Below are positions 1-8,960 of a stretch of DNA of 64,000 bases, one piece after another. The stretch spans positions 948,501-1,012,500 of the forward strand of contig CP133187.1 in the NCBI GenBank assembly GCA_030913685.1. The letters are read 5' to 3'. Below the pieces are notes generated by a model, which was not told the DNA's origin, searched no databases, and worked only from the letters and a program-made list of their open reading frames with translations. How positions within the stretch are numbered: position 1 is the stretch's first letter; each line of letters starts with the position of its first letter. The stretch is from Oscillospiraceae bacterium MB24-C1 (GTDB lineage Bacteria > Bacillota > Clostridia > Oscillospirales > Ruminococcaceae). The translations under genes and the position numbers were made by a program.

Positions 1-487
1 CACCACGCCAGATAAACTCTGGCACGCTCACGAAGCTTACCCTGTGTACAAATCATAGCGTGATACATTTCATCATTCATTTTGAACACGCCAATCTCCC
101 CTGACAAAAGGTTTTCAGGCAACGCTAGTCCAAGGGTCTCAAAAAGCTAAACCACCCTGTCATCCCCACCTTTTCTATGCGCTAAAAGCGCAAGATGTAC
201 AGTCTTTTGAAACAAAAGAGAAAAAACGGTTCCATGAAATGAATTGGTATAGACCTGTTTGGCATTGTGGAAAAGTCCCAGCCACTCCTGTACCGTATAG
301 CCAGCACAGGCCTGCGAGCCCATCTGTAAAAATATACCCGCACCAATACCGATTGCGGACACCCCAATTCCAACAAAGATAAGTTCAATGTCGGAATAAG
401 TCTGTGCCAAAATGGACGAAAGGCAAATCGAAAGATGCTCCTGTGCATTATAACACGGCACAATCAGCGTTACGGTTTTGATGTTAG
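1..487 (-). pseudogene. Chimeric glycosyltransferase 2 / polysaccharide pyruvyl transferase remnant (broken, partial)
   Basis: The frame begins like a family 2 glycosyltransferase (KTVTLIVPCYNAQEHL, then SSILAQTYSDIEL). After about 40 residues it changes to the C-terminal half of a polysaccharide pyruvyl transferase (GYTVQEWLGLFHNAKQVYTN, SFHGTVFSLLF). A TAG at 147-149 interrupts it, yet the same frame continues with LFETLGLALPENLLSGEIGV to the window edge, as expected for the pyruvyl transferase tail. A Shine-Dalgarno-like GGGAGGGGG (488-496) stands five bases before an ATC at 480-482 where a start codon would be expected. I read this as a fused and decayed pair of cell-wall or exopolysaccharide genes. 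It directly follows another glycosyltransferase gene. The left edge is cut by the window. Confidence 0.6.
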
Positions 488-1257
488 CCCCCTCCCTGCC
501 GCGCTTTGAGGCGGGCGCGCAAAATATTGGCGTAGTCATGTTTTTCCTGATTGGCGAAGCTTATTCCCGTATTACTACCGTGGATGCGTCGGGAAAGCGT
601 CACATCCTCCACACTGGCAACGGGCAGACCGCTATCCTTGAGTTTGAGCTGCCACGCAATGGTTTCGCCACTTTTAAGCGTGGCATCAAATAACCCGACC
701 CGGCGAAATGCCTCTTTGCGTATCAAAGCACAGCCCGGCAAGCAGCCCGAGTAAGGCTCTTTGCGCGCACCGGCCAAATACCGTTGCGCATTCGGGATAC
801 CCAGCTCCACAAAATCCTGCGCGCGGGAGAAAACGGCAACCAGGTTGGGGGTTTGATGAAGCGCCTTCCAAAGACGTTGCAAGCTATCGGGGCAGAGCAG
901 GTCATCGGCGTCTAGAAAGAAAAGATACCCGTAGCTACTGTGGGTAATACCATGGTTGCGCGCTGCGGCAGCCCCCTGCTTCACCTGCTGAATTAAGGTC
1001 ACGCCCAAGCTCTGCGCTTTATCGGCAGTGCCATCGGTGGAACCATCATCCACAACGATAATCTCCAGAGGGAAATCCCTTTGCTGGTGCTGCACGCTTT
1101 CAATAACTTTTGCCAAAAATTTTTCTGCGTTATGGGCGGGGATGATAACCGAAACACCAGGCTTTCCCCGTTTATGTACGTCGCGAAGACTTTGGCAGTA
1201 GACTTTTTTCAACCGGTTAACCATCGTCTCATGCTCTGGCAATACCATTGTGATCAT
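484..1257 (-). CDS. Family 2 glycosyltransferase
   Basis: A 257-residue GT-A fold glycosyltransferase, probably cytoplasmic or membrane-associated, adding sugars to a surface polysaccharide. The nucleotide-binding N-terminus (VSVIIPAHNAEKFLAKVIES, residues about 35-54) is followed by EIIVVDDGSTDGTAD and a DxD-type motif in LFFLDADDLL around residue 115. No membrane segments are seen, so it is a soluble GT2 rather than a processive synthase. It lies downstream of a terminator that closes the citrate operon and upstream of a broken pyruvyl transferase chimera, so it is probably what remains of a polysaccharide cluster continuing to the left. Donor and acceptor cannot be told from sequence. Confidence 0.85.
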   Translation of the reverse strand: MITMVLPEHETMVNRLKKVYCQSLRDVHKRGKPGVSVIIPAHNAEKFLAKVIESVQHQQRDFPLEIIVVDDGSTDGTADKAQSLGVTLIQQVKQGAAAARNHGITHSSYGYLFFLDADDLLCPDSLQRLWKALHQTPNLVAVFSRAQDFVELGIPNAQRYLAGARKEPYSGCLPGCALIRKEAFRRVGLFDATLKSGETIAWQLKLKDSGLPVASVEDVTLSRRIHGSNTGISFANQEKHDYANILRARLKARQGGG

Positions 1258-1282
1258 CAGGTGTTCGGGGCTTTTAATATAA

Positions 1283-1319
1283 AAAATCCACGGTTTCTTG
1301 TGTTGAAACCTTGGATTTA
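1283..1319 (-). terminator. Rho-independent terminator of the citrate operon
   Basis: Read on the minus strand, arms 1305-1318 and 1284-1296 form a stem of about 13 pairs with one mismatch, followed by a run of T (TTTTTTATAT). It lies between the last citrate operon gene (citX, ends at 1442) and the next minus-strand gene, as an operon terminator should. Confidence 0.7.
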
Positions 1320-1441
1320 TTTTCTACCTAAAGTAGCCAGCCTACAGCTACCGCCTGCTCTCTTGCCTTAAAATGCGCCCTATCTATAGAGCATACCGCA
1401 ATCGCCGGCAATAGTAAGACTGACAATGGTTTACATCGACG

Positions 1442-1960
1442 TTATAACGGTCGTTGCTGTACCGATGGTAACTGCGCGCGGGCAAAGCGAATTAACTCCT
1501 CGCGTTTATGGGCGCGCGTTACCACACACACCGCCGCCTCCTTACCGCATAGAAAGCATCGGCGCGGCGGCAACCCAATATCACTTCTGCTCCATGCGTG
1601 TAGATCCTTCCCCATGACATCCAGATCTAGTAAGCGACCGCCGGGTAGCGTCTCCTCCTGCTCGACGCAAAAACGCTTTAATGATGCAGCAGTACAACGG
1701 CAGCCTGTCAACATCATGGGGCCGTCGGCAGTATCTGTAATTTCCAGACAGACCGGCGAAAAACCCGCCTGCGACAAATGCCCCATCAGCACTTGACATT
1801 GTTGATGAAACCAGACTGAAAAAGAAGGTTCGCCACGCGCTGGCAATGGTATGCAAAGCGTAGCCGACAAAAGTGACGGCCAGTCTGCCGCCAATGACCG
1901 GCGGCGCTGCCATCGCATTTCTCGCACTTTCAAAATATTATCCAGCTGCATATCGACCAT
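1442..1960 (-). CDS. citX: Holo-citrate lyase ACP synthase (apo-citrate lyase phosphoribosyl-dephospho-CoA transferase)
   Basis: A 172-residue CitX protein. The family transfers the 2'-(5''-triphosphoribosyl)-3'-dephospho-CoA prosthetic group to the serine of the citrate lyase acyl carrier subunit. Diagnostic stretches are GGRLLDLDVMG (around residue 108) and LPPRRCFLCGKEAAVC followed by TRAH. The length matches stand-alone CitX, not a CitXG fusion. The ATG at 1960 has GGAG seven bases upstream. It is the last gene of the operon. The partner enzyme CitG, which makes the prosthetic group precursor, is not in this window and must be encoded elsewhere if the lyase is active. Confidence 0.9.
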   Translation of the reverse strand: MVDMQLDNILKVREMRWQRRRSLAADWPSLLSATLCIPLPARGEPSFSVWFHQQCQVLMGHLSQAGFSPVCLEITDTADGPMMLTGCRCTAASLKRFCVEQEETLPGGRLLDLDVMGKDLHAWSRSDIGLPPRRCFLCGKEAAVCVVTRAHKREELIRFARAQLPSVQQRPL

Positions 1961-2023
1961 TACCTTGCTCCACTTCTCATAATTAATCCACTGTATTTTA
2001 GGGCTATCCCGCGTTATACTTCC

Positions 2024-3043
2024 TTAACCGTTTGCCCCGATCAGCCGGGTGTACACGGTCTCAAAATCCGGACTATTCAGATATGCCCAGGTTGTGGCGG
2101 GTACAAGAGCTTGCACCTCGGCCTTCTTGCCTTGTGCCAGCAGCGCTCTGACACGGCTGGCACTTACCGCCTGACCTTTTAGCGCCAGCCTTTCGATAAG
2201 ATGCACGCGAATACCCGCGGGTTCCAGCTGGGCAACTGCGGCGCAATTGTAAAGCTCGGTTACGGGCGAAAACGGTTCGGTACCCAAAAAGCGATCGGTA
2301 ATCCCCAAAGAAGGCGCAATATAGCGGGCAAAGAGCGCCATATCGACAGCCGCCTGCACAGCGGCAAGCTCAGTCGAACGCGTAAAATAAGACGGGAAGG
2401 TCAAAGACGATATGACATAACGCCCGCCGGACAGCACCGTCACATTTGGCAGATGTGCAACACCCCTGCATAACAGCTCAAACCGCACTTCAAACGGAAA
2501 TTCCGAGAGATTTTCCTGCACCGCCAGAATAATCACCCGATCGCAACAGCGGCTTGTCTGTTCAACAAGGTGCTGGTGCCCCAACGTGAACGGGTTGCAA
2601 TTCATGACCACCGCACCCACCCGCCCGCGGGAGGGGCCTGCCTGAGCAGAAAGCGTACGGCAAAACTGATCTACACCCTGTGCGCCCCATTCCAGCAACG
2701 CGGCCTTTCCCGGCACAGAAACGACGGCGCGGAATCCGAGCTGTCTGAAATAGTCGGCTTTTTCAGGCTTAGTGAATAAGTGCAGGTGGTAGACGCCTTT
2801 TTGAGCAGCCACACGCAGCAGGTGGGTGACAACCTTGGCGGATAAATCCTCCCCCTGACAGGACGGTGAAACCGCGATCATTTGCAGCATATCTCCGACG
2901 AGCGAACCAGTCGCCAAAAGCATGTCGCTATCCTCTTCATAAATTCCCACGGTGTAATTCGGCGTCTGAGCTGAGCATGTCAATCCGCAGTGCTCAAGCA
3001 GTGGGAGAGCCGCTTGTATCGTGATTTTTCGCTCTAAATACAT
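2024..3043 (-). CDS. citC: [Citrate (pro-3S)-lyase] ligase
   Basis: A 339-residue CitC. It acetylates the thiol of the citrate lyase prosthetic group using acetate and ATP, which switches the lyase on. The N-terminal part resembles a GNAT-like domain (SPSCQGEDLSAKVVTHLL, about residues 55-75). The C-terminal nucleotidyltransferase domain carries the family signature VMNCNPFTLGHQHLVEQ (about 147-163), containing the HxGH-type ATP-binding motif. The start ATG has GAGGAATA upstream. It lies between the RraA-like remnant and citX, near the end of the operon; in many cit operons citC comes first. Confidence 0.93.
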   Translation of the reverse strand: MYLERKITIQAALPLLEHCGLTCSAQTPNYTVGIYEEDSDMLLATGSLVGDMLQMIAVSPSCQGEDLSAKVVTHLLRVAAQKGVYHLHLFTKPEKADYFRQLGFRAVVSVPGKAALLEWGAQGVDQFCRTLSAQAGPSRGRVGAVVMNCNPFTLGHQHLVEQTSRCCDRVIILAVQENLSEFPFEVRFELLCRGVAHLPNVTVLSGGRYVISSLTFPSYFTRSTELAAVQAAVDMALFARYIAPSLGITDRFLGTEPFSPVTELYNCAAVAQLEPAGIRVHLIERLALKGQAVSASRVRALLAQGKKAEVQALVPATTWAYLNSPDFETVYTRLIGANG

Positions 3044-3179
3044 ATCTTATTCCTCTGTTTCTCGGCGGGCTGCGACGTGTGGCACAACAGGTTAAACTGT
3101 TGTTTTTCTGGTGCTTGAGCCGCAAAACACGGGGAGCCGTCCCTGTAATCATCGAGCAATCTCCAGATAAATTCCATTC

Positions 3180-3614
3180 TTATTTATGCATATCCAGAAC
3201 CCACTGTGGGGCGAGTTGCGGGGGTTCCTGTCCCAAAGCCACAGCCGCTTTGTAGGCCGCGATTGCCGCATCGCGCTTCTCTTCATAGGCTGCCTTTTCC
3301 TCGGCCTTTTCCAGCACTTCAAGAATCCTGTCGCGGGGAACGGCGGTAACGCCGTCGTAATCGCCCACGATCAGGTCACCGGGGCTAACGGTGATGCCGC
3401 CGCAGGTGACAGGCTGGTTGATCTCTCCGGGGCCTTTTTTGCCGGGGCCGCGCTGCATAAATCCTCTGGCATACACCGGCATGCCCAGCGCAATGCAGCC
3501 GTCGTTCGGAATGCCCAACCCCTTCATACCGTCGGCCAGCTGAGCAGTGCTAAGCTTAGAGGCGCGCACAATAATTTCCTCGGGCAAAAGCGCGGGCATT
3601 GGATGAAACGCCAT
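3180..3614 (-). pseudogene. RraA/HMG-aldolase-like protein with a large internal in-frame deletion
   Basis: A 144-residue reading frame whose two ends match the RraA / 4-hydroxy-4-methyl-2-oxoglutarate aldolase family, a group that includes oxaloacetate decarboxylases. The N-terminal helix (SKLSTAQLADGMKGLGIPND) is intact, and so is the distal part (ALGMPVYARGFMQRGPGKKG, then GEINQPVTCGGITVSPGDLI). Family members are about 210-230 residues. Here the sequence jumps after residue 41 (NDGCI) straight to ALGMPVY, losing about 70 residues, including the region that carries the conserved Arg-Asp of the metal/substrate site. The frame is open, so a shortened protein could be made, but aldolase or decarboxylase activity is unlikely. 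The position in a citrate lyase operon fits an ancestral oxaloacetate-decarboxylating role. Confidence 0.7.
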
Positions 3615-3619
3615 ACAAA

Positions 3620-4609
3620 TCAGTCCTCCAATTGAATCTTAGTGTTCAGCAGTTGCGCATTGACGACATCTCGCCGTCCAAGCGGCAGACCACCGTCTAC
3701 TTTTTTAATATTATCAAAGCAGCGCACAATCATATTCACATCATTATCCGCAGTGTTTCCACCGATGTGCGGCGTTATGACGACGTTTTTCATGGTGTAA
3801 AACGGGCAATCGGCCCCGGGCGGTTCGGCGGCAAAAGCGTCAAGGCCTGCACCTAACAGCTTTCCGGTCTGCAATGCCTCGGCGAGGTCATCCTCATTGA
3901 CGATGCCGCCACGTGCCGTGTTGATAAGAATAGCGGTTGGCTTCATCATTGCCAGCCGGGTTTTATCAATCAGGTTGGTGGTCTGTTCAGTCAGAGGTAC
4001 ATGTAAACTGACAATGTCGGAGGTCGACATCAGTTGATCCAGCGGGCAAAACGTGATTCCAAGTGCCTGTTCCTGCGCTTCTGGGATGCGGAACATGTCA
4101 TAATACTGTACCGTTGCGCCGAAGCCCTGAACAATTTTGGTTACCTTACGACCAATGTTGCCAAGCCCTACCAGACCGACTGTCTTTCCGTTGATAAGGT
4201 AGGATGTACTTGAAAATTCATCTTTGGCCCAGACATTTTCTTTTAACCGGCGGTTTGCGGCAAGCAGGTGGCGGTAAACGGCAAGCATGTGCAACACCGC
4301 CAGCTCGGCCACCGGCTGAGAATTGATGCCAACACAGGTGGCAACGGGAATATCCCGAGCGCTGATGCCCGGAATATCGAGCGAGTCATAGCCTGCGCCC
4401 CACTTTTGAATGAACTGGAGCCGGTCAGCCGCTGCCAGATCGTCACCTTCCAGCCGGATGGTGCGGATAATGATGTAATCGGCCTCGCTTAACTTGCCAT
4501 AATCCTCCCGGGTGGGGACGTTGTACATCTCAAAACCTTCAGGCAGCATGTGATAAAGCGTTTCCCGCGTTTTGGGATGGTAGGGGCCGACCAATGCAAT
4601 CTTTTTCAA
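3620..4609 (-). CDS. D-isomer specific 2-hydroxyacid dehydrogenase (NAD-binding)
   Basis: A 329-residue cytoplasmic dehydrogenase that interconverts a 2-oxoacid and a D-2-hydroxyacid. The Rossmann motif GLGNIG is at 148-153, and the catalytic set is Arg233 (NTARGG), Glu262 (AEPP) and His281 (TPHIGG). The ATG follows GGGGAGTATTAT. It sits between citF and the RraA remnant in the citrate operon. Citrate lyase yields oxaloacetate, so plausible substrates are oxaloacetate (giving D-malate) or pyruvate (giving D-lactate), which would recycle NADH. That assignment is inference. Phosphoglycerate dehydrogenase-like activity on other acids cannot be excluded. Confidence 0.88.
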   Translation of the reverse strand: MKKIALVGPYHPKTRETLYHMLPEGFEMYNVPTREDYGKLSEADYIIIRTIRLEGDDLAAADRLQFIQKWGAGYDSLDIPGISARDIPVATCVGINSQPVAELAVLHMLAVYRHLLAANRRLKENVWAKDEFSSTSYLINGKTVGLVGLGNIGRKVTKIVQGFGATVQYYDMFRIPEAQEQALGITFCPLDQLMSTSDIVSLHVPLTEQTTNLIDKTRLAMMKPTAILINTARGGIVNEDDLAEALQTGKLLGAGLDAFAAEPPGADCPFYTMKNVVITPHIGGNTADNDVNMIVRCFDNIKKVDGGLPLGRRDVVNAQLLNTKIQLED

Positions 4610-4638
4610 TATAATACTCCCCTTCTTCTAAATGAGGG

Positions 4639-4674
4639 CGCACATGCCTTCACCGCACAGGGAAGGCATGTGCG
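4639..4674 (-). promoter_or_regulatory. Intercistronic hairpin between citF and the dehydrogenase gene
   Basis: Perfect 13-base arms (4639-4651 and 4662-4674) with a 10-base loop lie in the 77-base gap after citF. No T run follows on the minus strand, so it is more likely an mRNA stabiliser, processing site or partial attenuator than a full terminator. Confidence 0.6.
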
Positions 4675-4686
4675 TAAAATTAAAAA

Positions 4687-6225
4687 TTATTTCTCCAACT
4701 GACGGATCACATCTATAACGGTGCCATCTCGATATTCAACCAGTGCGACAACACGGTCGGTGCAGCGGATAGGCTCCGGAATGCCGGTGATTGTCTCGGC
4801 CAGATGCTTCATCTCTTCAATTCCGCATATCGCCACGTCGGCGTTTTTAAGGGAGTCGCGCAGCATATCATAGCTGCGATGCTGCGGGTTTAATGCGACA
4901 CCCACCTCGGTGACAACGGCTGCAACCGTCTCACCGGGGGTACACAGTGTAAAGACTTTATTGACAATTGAAGGGGTGCGCCCGCGGAACAGCGGCAGGG
5001 CCAATATTGGCACCTTTGCGCCGGCAGCAACATCCGGGCCGCCGCCCAATCCCCCAAGCATCTCACCGCTTGATCCGGTCAGTATGTTGACGTTGAAGTT
5101 GACATCCACTTCCAGCGCGCCCAGCACGGCGATATCCAAACGGTTGACCATACAGCCCTTGTTGTGTGGGTTTGCATAGCGGTTGGAGTCGCACTCGACA
5201 ATGCGGCTATTGCCCAACATGGCGCGAGCCGCCACAGCGTCGAAGGACTGCACCGCTTCGACGTAATTGATCAGGTCGGCGTTTAATAAATCAACTATTC
5301 CGGATGTGACACCGCCCAAAGCAAAGCCCGCCTTGATGCCCTTTTCCTGCATGTAATCGCCTACGTATTTGGTACAGGCGATCGGGATGGCACCTGCGCC
5401 CGTCTGAAAAGAAAAGCCGTTTTCAAAGCAGCCGCAATGGGCGATAACTACGGCGGTGTTTTTAGCAATCAGCAGGTCGCGCGGGTTTCGGGTCAGGCGG
5501 GCAGCACCCTTGCCGATTAGATCACTGTCGCCAATTTCATCTAAGCAAACCACCATATCCACCGTCTCCTGACGGATAGTGGCCGGCGTACAGGGGTAAG
5601 GCACAATGGTATCGGTAACCGCAATAACCTTTTTGCCGTGCTGTGCATCGACATGGCTGTAGCCCAGCGCACCGCAGGCGTTTTCGCCGATGACGCCGTT
5701 GGCGTTGCCGTATTCGTCGGCGGCAGAAACGCCGATAAAGGCAACATCCACCGTCAGCTCCCCGGCTGCAATCGCGCGTGGACGTCCGCCGTGTGGGCGC
5801 AGAATGACCGGCTTTTCCATCGCACCCGCAATGACAGCGTCGCCAAGTTCGCCGCGGATGCCACTGGCCTCCACTCGGTCGATTACGCCGCTCTCAATAA
5901 AATGTACTATCGAGGGATTGCGCAAATTGACAACGGCGCTCGGCGCAAAGCGCAGGCCGCGTATCCCCATTTCTTCAATGGTGGTCAGAACCTGACCGAT
6001 AATCTTGTCTCCCTCGCGAAAATGATGGTGAAATGTGATCGTCATGCCGTCTTTCAGGCCACTTTCCTCAATGGCTGCCCGCAGACCGACACACAGTTTA
6101 CTTCCACCGCCAAAGCCCATTTTTCCTGTTGCGGGGTTGACGGCTGCAAACGGCCCGGTGTAGGGCTTTATGATATGGCCGCCGCATTCCTCCGGGAGAT
6201 TGACTCCCGCTTTATTCAACGCCAT
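4687..6225 (-). CDS. citF: Citrate lyase alpha subunit (citrate:acetyl-ACP transferase)
   Basis: CitF exchanges acetyl for citryl on the lyase acyl carrier subunit. The 512-residue product matches the usual length of about 505-515. Recognisable stretches are GKMGFGGGSKLCVGLRAAI near the N-terminus, TITFHHHFREGDK, and the glycine-rich SSGEMLGGLGGGPDVAAGAK near residue 405. The start at 6225 (ATGGCGTTG) was chosen because GGAGGGG lies seven bases upstream; earlier ATGs lack a site. The first 14 bases overlap the end of citE, indicating translational coupling. It acts in a cytoplasmic complex with CitD and CitE. Confidence 0.94.
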   Translation of the reverse strand: MALNKAGVNLPEECGGHIIKPYTGPFAAVNPATGKMGFGGGSKLCVGLRAAIEESGLKDGMTITFHHHFREGDKIIGQVLTTIEEMGIRGLRFAPSAVVNLRNPSIVHFIESGVIDRVEASGIRGELGDAVIAGAMEKPVILRPHGGRPRAIAAGELTVDVAFIGVSAADEYGNANGVIGENACGALGYSHVDAQHGKKVIAVTDTIVPYPCTPATIRQETVDMVVCLDEIGDSDLIGKGAARLTRNPRDLLIAKNTAVVIAHCGCFENGFSFQTGAGAIPIACTKYVGDYMQEKGIKAGFALGGVTSGIVDLLNADLINYVEAVQSFDAVAARAMLGNSRIVECDSNRYANPHNKGCMVNRLDIAVLGALEVDVNFNVNILTGSSGEMLGGLGGGPDVAAGAKVPILALPLFRGRTPSIVNKVFTLCTPGETVAAVVTEVGVALNPQHRSYDMLRDSLKNADVAICGIEEMKHLAETITGIPEPIRCTDRVVALVEYRDGTVIDVIRQLEK

Positions 6226-7120
6226 CTTCATCCCCTCCATTCCATTTTCCGGTCGCTTTTGCAAGCGCCATCGTGCGGCGGGCGCGTTCGACCACAGGGG
6301 CATCGATCATCTTACCGTCAAGGGCGATAACACCGGAGTTGCGCGCGTTCGCCTCGCGAATTGCCGCAAAAATGCGCATCGCTTTGTCTATCTCTTTGTC
6401 AGTGGGGGTAAACAACGTGTTGATACGATCCACCTGACGCGGATGGATGGCGACCTTACCGTCATAGCCGATGTTTTTGATGGCAAGGGTGTCCTCAACC
6501 AGCCCCTCCTCATCGTTGATATCAGAATACACCGTGTCGATGGCCTGAATACCCGCCGCTCTGGCAGCCAGTGCAATGACGTTTCTAGCGTAATACAGCT
6601 CGGTACCTTTTGCGGTGCGGGTGGTCTTCATGCTCGCGGTAAAATCCTCACCGCCGAGCGATAGTGCGACGAGTCGCTTGCTGGCCATAGCGGTTTCTCG
6701 GGCGTTGAGCAGACCAGACGCCGTCTCAATGATCGCCATGATTCCAATGCTGTTTTCCTCGATGCCGGCGTCTCGTTCAATGCGGGAAATTTCGTCGCAG
6801 ACCTCGTGGACGATCTCTGGCGATTCACACTTGGGTAGGCGTATCAGATCCGGCTTAGCCCGCACGATAGCTTCAAGGTCTTGGCGTCCGAACGGTGTAT
6901 CCAATCCGTTGATGCGCACGACCAGCTCGCTTTGAGAGATGCGGGGCCGGCGCAACGTGTTATAGACCAGAAAGCGCGCCGCATCTTTTTCAGCGACCGA
7001 AACCGAGTCTTCAAGGTCGTAAACCAGGCAGTCGGCGCGGTATAACGGCGCCTGCGCTATATTGGCCGGATTTGAAGCGCTGGCATACAGGACACTTCTT
7101 CTCAATCGATCTCGGTTCAT
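6212..7120 (-). CDS. citE: Citrate lyase beta subunit (citryl-ACP lyase)
   Basis: A 302-residue HpcH/HpaI-family protein that cleaves citryl-ACP into oxaloacetate and acetyl-ACP. Visible family features are the start LRRSVLYASASNPANIAQAP, DCLVYDLEDSVSVAEKDAAR, RLPKCESPE, IMAIIETASGLLNARE with the metal-binding Glu, and SLGGEDFTASM. Length is standard. Its start overlaps the end of citD by four bases and its end overlaps citF by 14 bases, so citD-citE-citF is tightly coupled, in the conserved order of the family. Confidence 0.95.
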   Translation of the reverse strand: MNRDRLRRSVLYASASNPANIAQAPLYRADCLVYDLEDSVSVAEKDAARFLVYNTLRRPRISQSELVVRINGLDTPFGRQDLEAIVRAKPDLIRLPKCESPEIVHEVCDEISRIERDAGIEENSIGIMAIIETASGLLNARETAMASKRLVALSLGGEDFTASMKTTRTAKGTELYYARNVIALAARAAGIQAIDTVYSDINDEEGLVEDTLAIKNIGYDGKVAIHPRQVDRINTLFTPTDKEIDKAMRIFAAIREANARNSGVIALDGKMIDAPVVERARRTMALAKATGKWNGGDEDGVE

Positions 7121-7419
7121 TGCACATCCCCCCTGCTCCAGTCAAATGTTGTTTGATCGCCGGCCCGAAGCAAGGCGGTTTGTACCCGGGAGAGGATCAC
7201 ATGATCCAAGGCGCCCCGATCGACGAGACGGATTGCAGCATCGGGAACCTGCATGATCTGGGCGGCGCGGTGGACTGTCTCGAGAATAGACTTGCCAAAT
7301 TGCGCTTTAAGTACGCTTTCAAGCTCAAGGGTAACACCGCCGCCCTCATTGGGCTCGACCGTCACCAGCACGTCGCCGGATTCCAATCCGCCGGCCTGCG
7401 CCATACGAACTATTTTCAT
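7117..7419 (-). CDS. citD: Citrate lyase gamma subunit (acyl carrier protein)
   Basis: A 100-residue acyl carrier subunit. Ser14 in the sequence GGLESGDVLVTVEP corresponds to the serine that receives the phosphoribosyl-dephospho-CoA arm in characterised CitD proteins. The C-terminal KGALDxxxR-like part appears as VDRGALDHVILSRVQTALLR. It opens the citDEF block directly after tctA, with 20 bases between the genes. CitX, encoded at the end of the operon, would modify Ser14 and CitC would acetylate the arm. Confidence 0.95.
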   Translation of the reverse strand: MKIVRMAQAGGLESGDVLVTVEPNEGGGVTLELESVLKAQFGKSILETVHRAAQIMQVPDAAIRLVDRGALDHVILSRVQTALLRAGDQTTFDWSRGDVQ

Positions 7420-7439
7420 TGGTTTTTGCTCCCTCCAAA

Positions 7440-8945
7440 TCAGGCTGTCTTGATCTTTTTCTTGCCAAAAACATATTTTTTGCCGAGACTGTACAAGAAC
7501 ACGCCGATAATGGCAAGAAAGATAACAAGGCTGACGGGGCGTGTGACAAAAATAGCGTAACTACCGCGCGAAAGCATGAGCGACTGGCGGAAATAATTCT
7601 CGGTTAGGGGTGCCAGCACCACCGAAAGAATCAACGGTCCGGCGGGATATTTAAGCTTCTTGACGCAATAGCCGAACACGCCGAAGATCACGATGAGCCA
7701 GACGCCAAAAAAGTTGTAATTAAGTGCATAGGCGCCGACACAGCAGAACACCAGCACCAGCGGAGAAAGGTTCTTTTCAACAATGCGGATCATATTGACG
7801 AACAGCGGAATCATCAGCACGTTGGAAAAGAGTAGGAATAGGTTTGCAAGGCACAGTGCCGCGATCATCTCCCAGACAATTCCGGCAGATTTGACCATGA
7901 GTAGCGGCCCAGGCTGCATGCCAAACATAATCAGTACACCCAAAAAGATAGCGGTACCACCAGAGCCCGGAATGCCCAGGGTAATAAGCGGTACCAATGC
8001 GCCGGGTACCGAGGCATTGTTGGCGGCTTCGGGGGCGGCGAGGCCTTCTTCAGCACCCTTGCCGAAACGTTCCGGCGTTTTTGAGACCTTTTTTTCGGTT
8101 GCATAGGCCAAAAATGTGGCAATGGTGCCGCCCGCACCGGGCAGAATGCCGACCAACGTGCCGATAACTGAACCGCGCAGCATGGAGGGCAATGTCCTTT
8201 TAATGACACCAATACCGGGGATGAATTCACTCATTTTAAAGCTTGGCTTACCCAAATTTAAGCGCGTCTCATTCTCAACGTTAAAGAATACCTCGCCCAG
8301 ACCGTACATACCGATGATGACAAAGACGAAGTCGATACCTTCCAAAAGTTCGGGGGCATAATCCCAACGGACGTAACCCGAGATATAGTCCGCGCCAATC
8401 ATGCCAATGACAAAACCGATGGCAGTCATCATAACCGCTTTAAGAATCGATTTGCCCGCTAGCAACGCGATGGTTGCAAGGCCGAGCAGCATCAGCATAA
8501 AGTACTCTGGTGCGCCAAAGTTGATGACCAGACGGCTGATCGTGGGCGCCAGAAAGATCAGGATGAGCAACCCAAAGCTACCGCCGATAAAGCTGGCTAT
8601 GGCCGAAAGACCCATCGCCATGCCACCCTTGCCCTGCTGCATCAAGGGGTAGCCGTCCTCGGCCGTCATGATGGCGGGGGCGTCGCCGGGGGTGTTGATT
8701 AAAATGGCGGTAATTCGTCCGCCATACATGGTGCCCATATAAACGCCAACCAACAGTGCCAGCGCCTGGTCAACAGGCAGCGTAAAGGTCAGCGGAATCA
8801 TCAGTGCAATGCCGGCAGAAGGGCCCAGTCCGGGCAGCGCGCCGACAACGGTGCCCACAATGGAGCCGAGCGCGATAATCAGCATATTGGTTATGGTTAG
8901 CATTGAGAGCGCGCCCTGCCAGAGTGCAGATAAGGTTTCTATCAT
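7440..8945 (-). CDS. tctA: Tripartite tricarboxylate transporter, large membrane subunit TctA
   Basis: A 501-residue polytopic membrane protein of the TctA family (about 11-12 hydrophobic segments). The family hallmark GxLPGLGPxxGxAxxxPxT is present near the N-terminus (GALPGLGPSAGIALMIPLTF, residues about 38-57). A second copy lies mid-protein (VGILPGAGGTIATFLAYATE), reflecting the internal repeat. It forms the transport channel of a tripartite tricarboxylate transporter (TTT) and works with TctB and the lipoprotein TctC encoded upstream. Linkage to citDEF strongly suggests citrate as the substrate. The TTT family is best known from Proteobacteria; in Clostridia, citrate lyase is more often paired with other citrate carriers. 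Confidence 0.95.
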   Translation of the reverse strand: MIETLSALWQGALSMLTITNMLIIALGSIVGTVVGALPGLGPSAGIALMIPLTFTLPVDQALALLVGVYMGTMYGGRITAILINTPGDAPAIMTAEDGYPLMQQGKGGMAMGLSAIASFIGGSFGLLILIFLAPTISRLVINFGAPEYFMLMLLGLATIALLAGKSILKAVMMTAIGFVIGMIGADYISGYVRWDYAPELLEGIDFVFVIIGMYGLGEVFFNVENETRLNLGKPSFKMSEFIPGIGVIKRTLPSMLRGSVIGTLVGILPGAGGTIATFLAYATEKKVSKTPERFGKGAEEGLAAPEAANNASVPGALVPLITLGIPGSGGTAIFLGVLIMFGMQPGPLLMVKSAGIVWEMIAALCLANLFLLFSNVLMIPLFVNMIRIVEKNLSPLVLVFCCVGAYALNYNFFGVWLIVIFGVFGYCVKKLKYPAGPLILSVVLAPLTENYFRQSLMLSRGSYAIFVTRPVSLVIFLAIIGVFLYSLGKKYVFGKKKIKTA

Positions 8946-8960
8946 AGTTTTGACCCTCCT

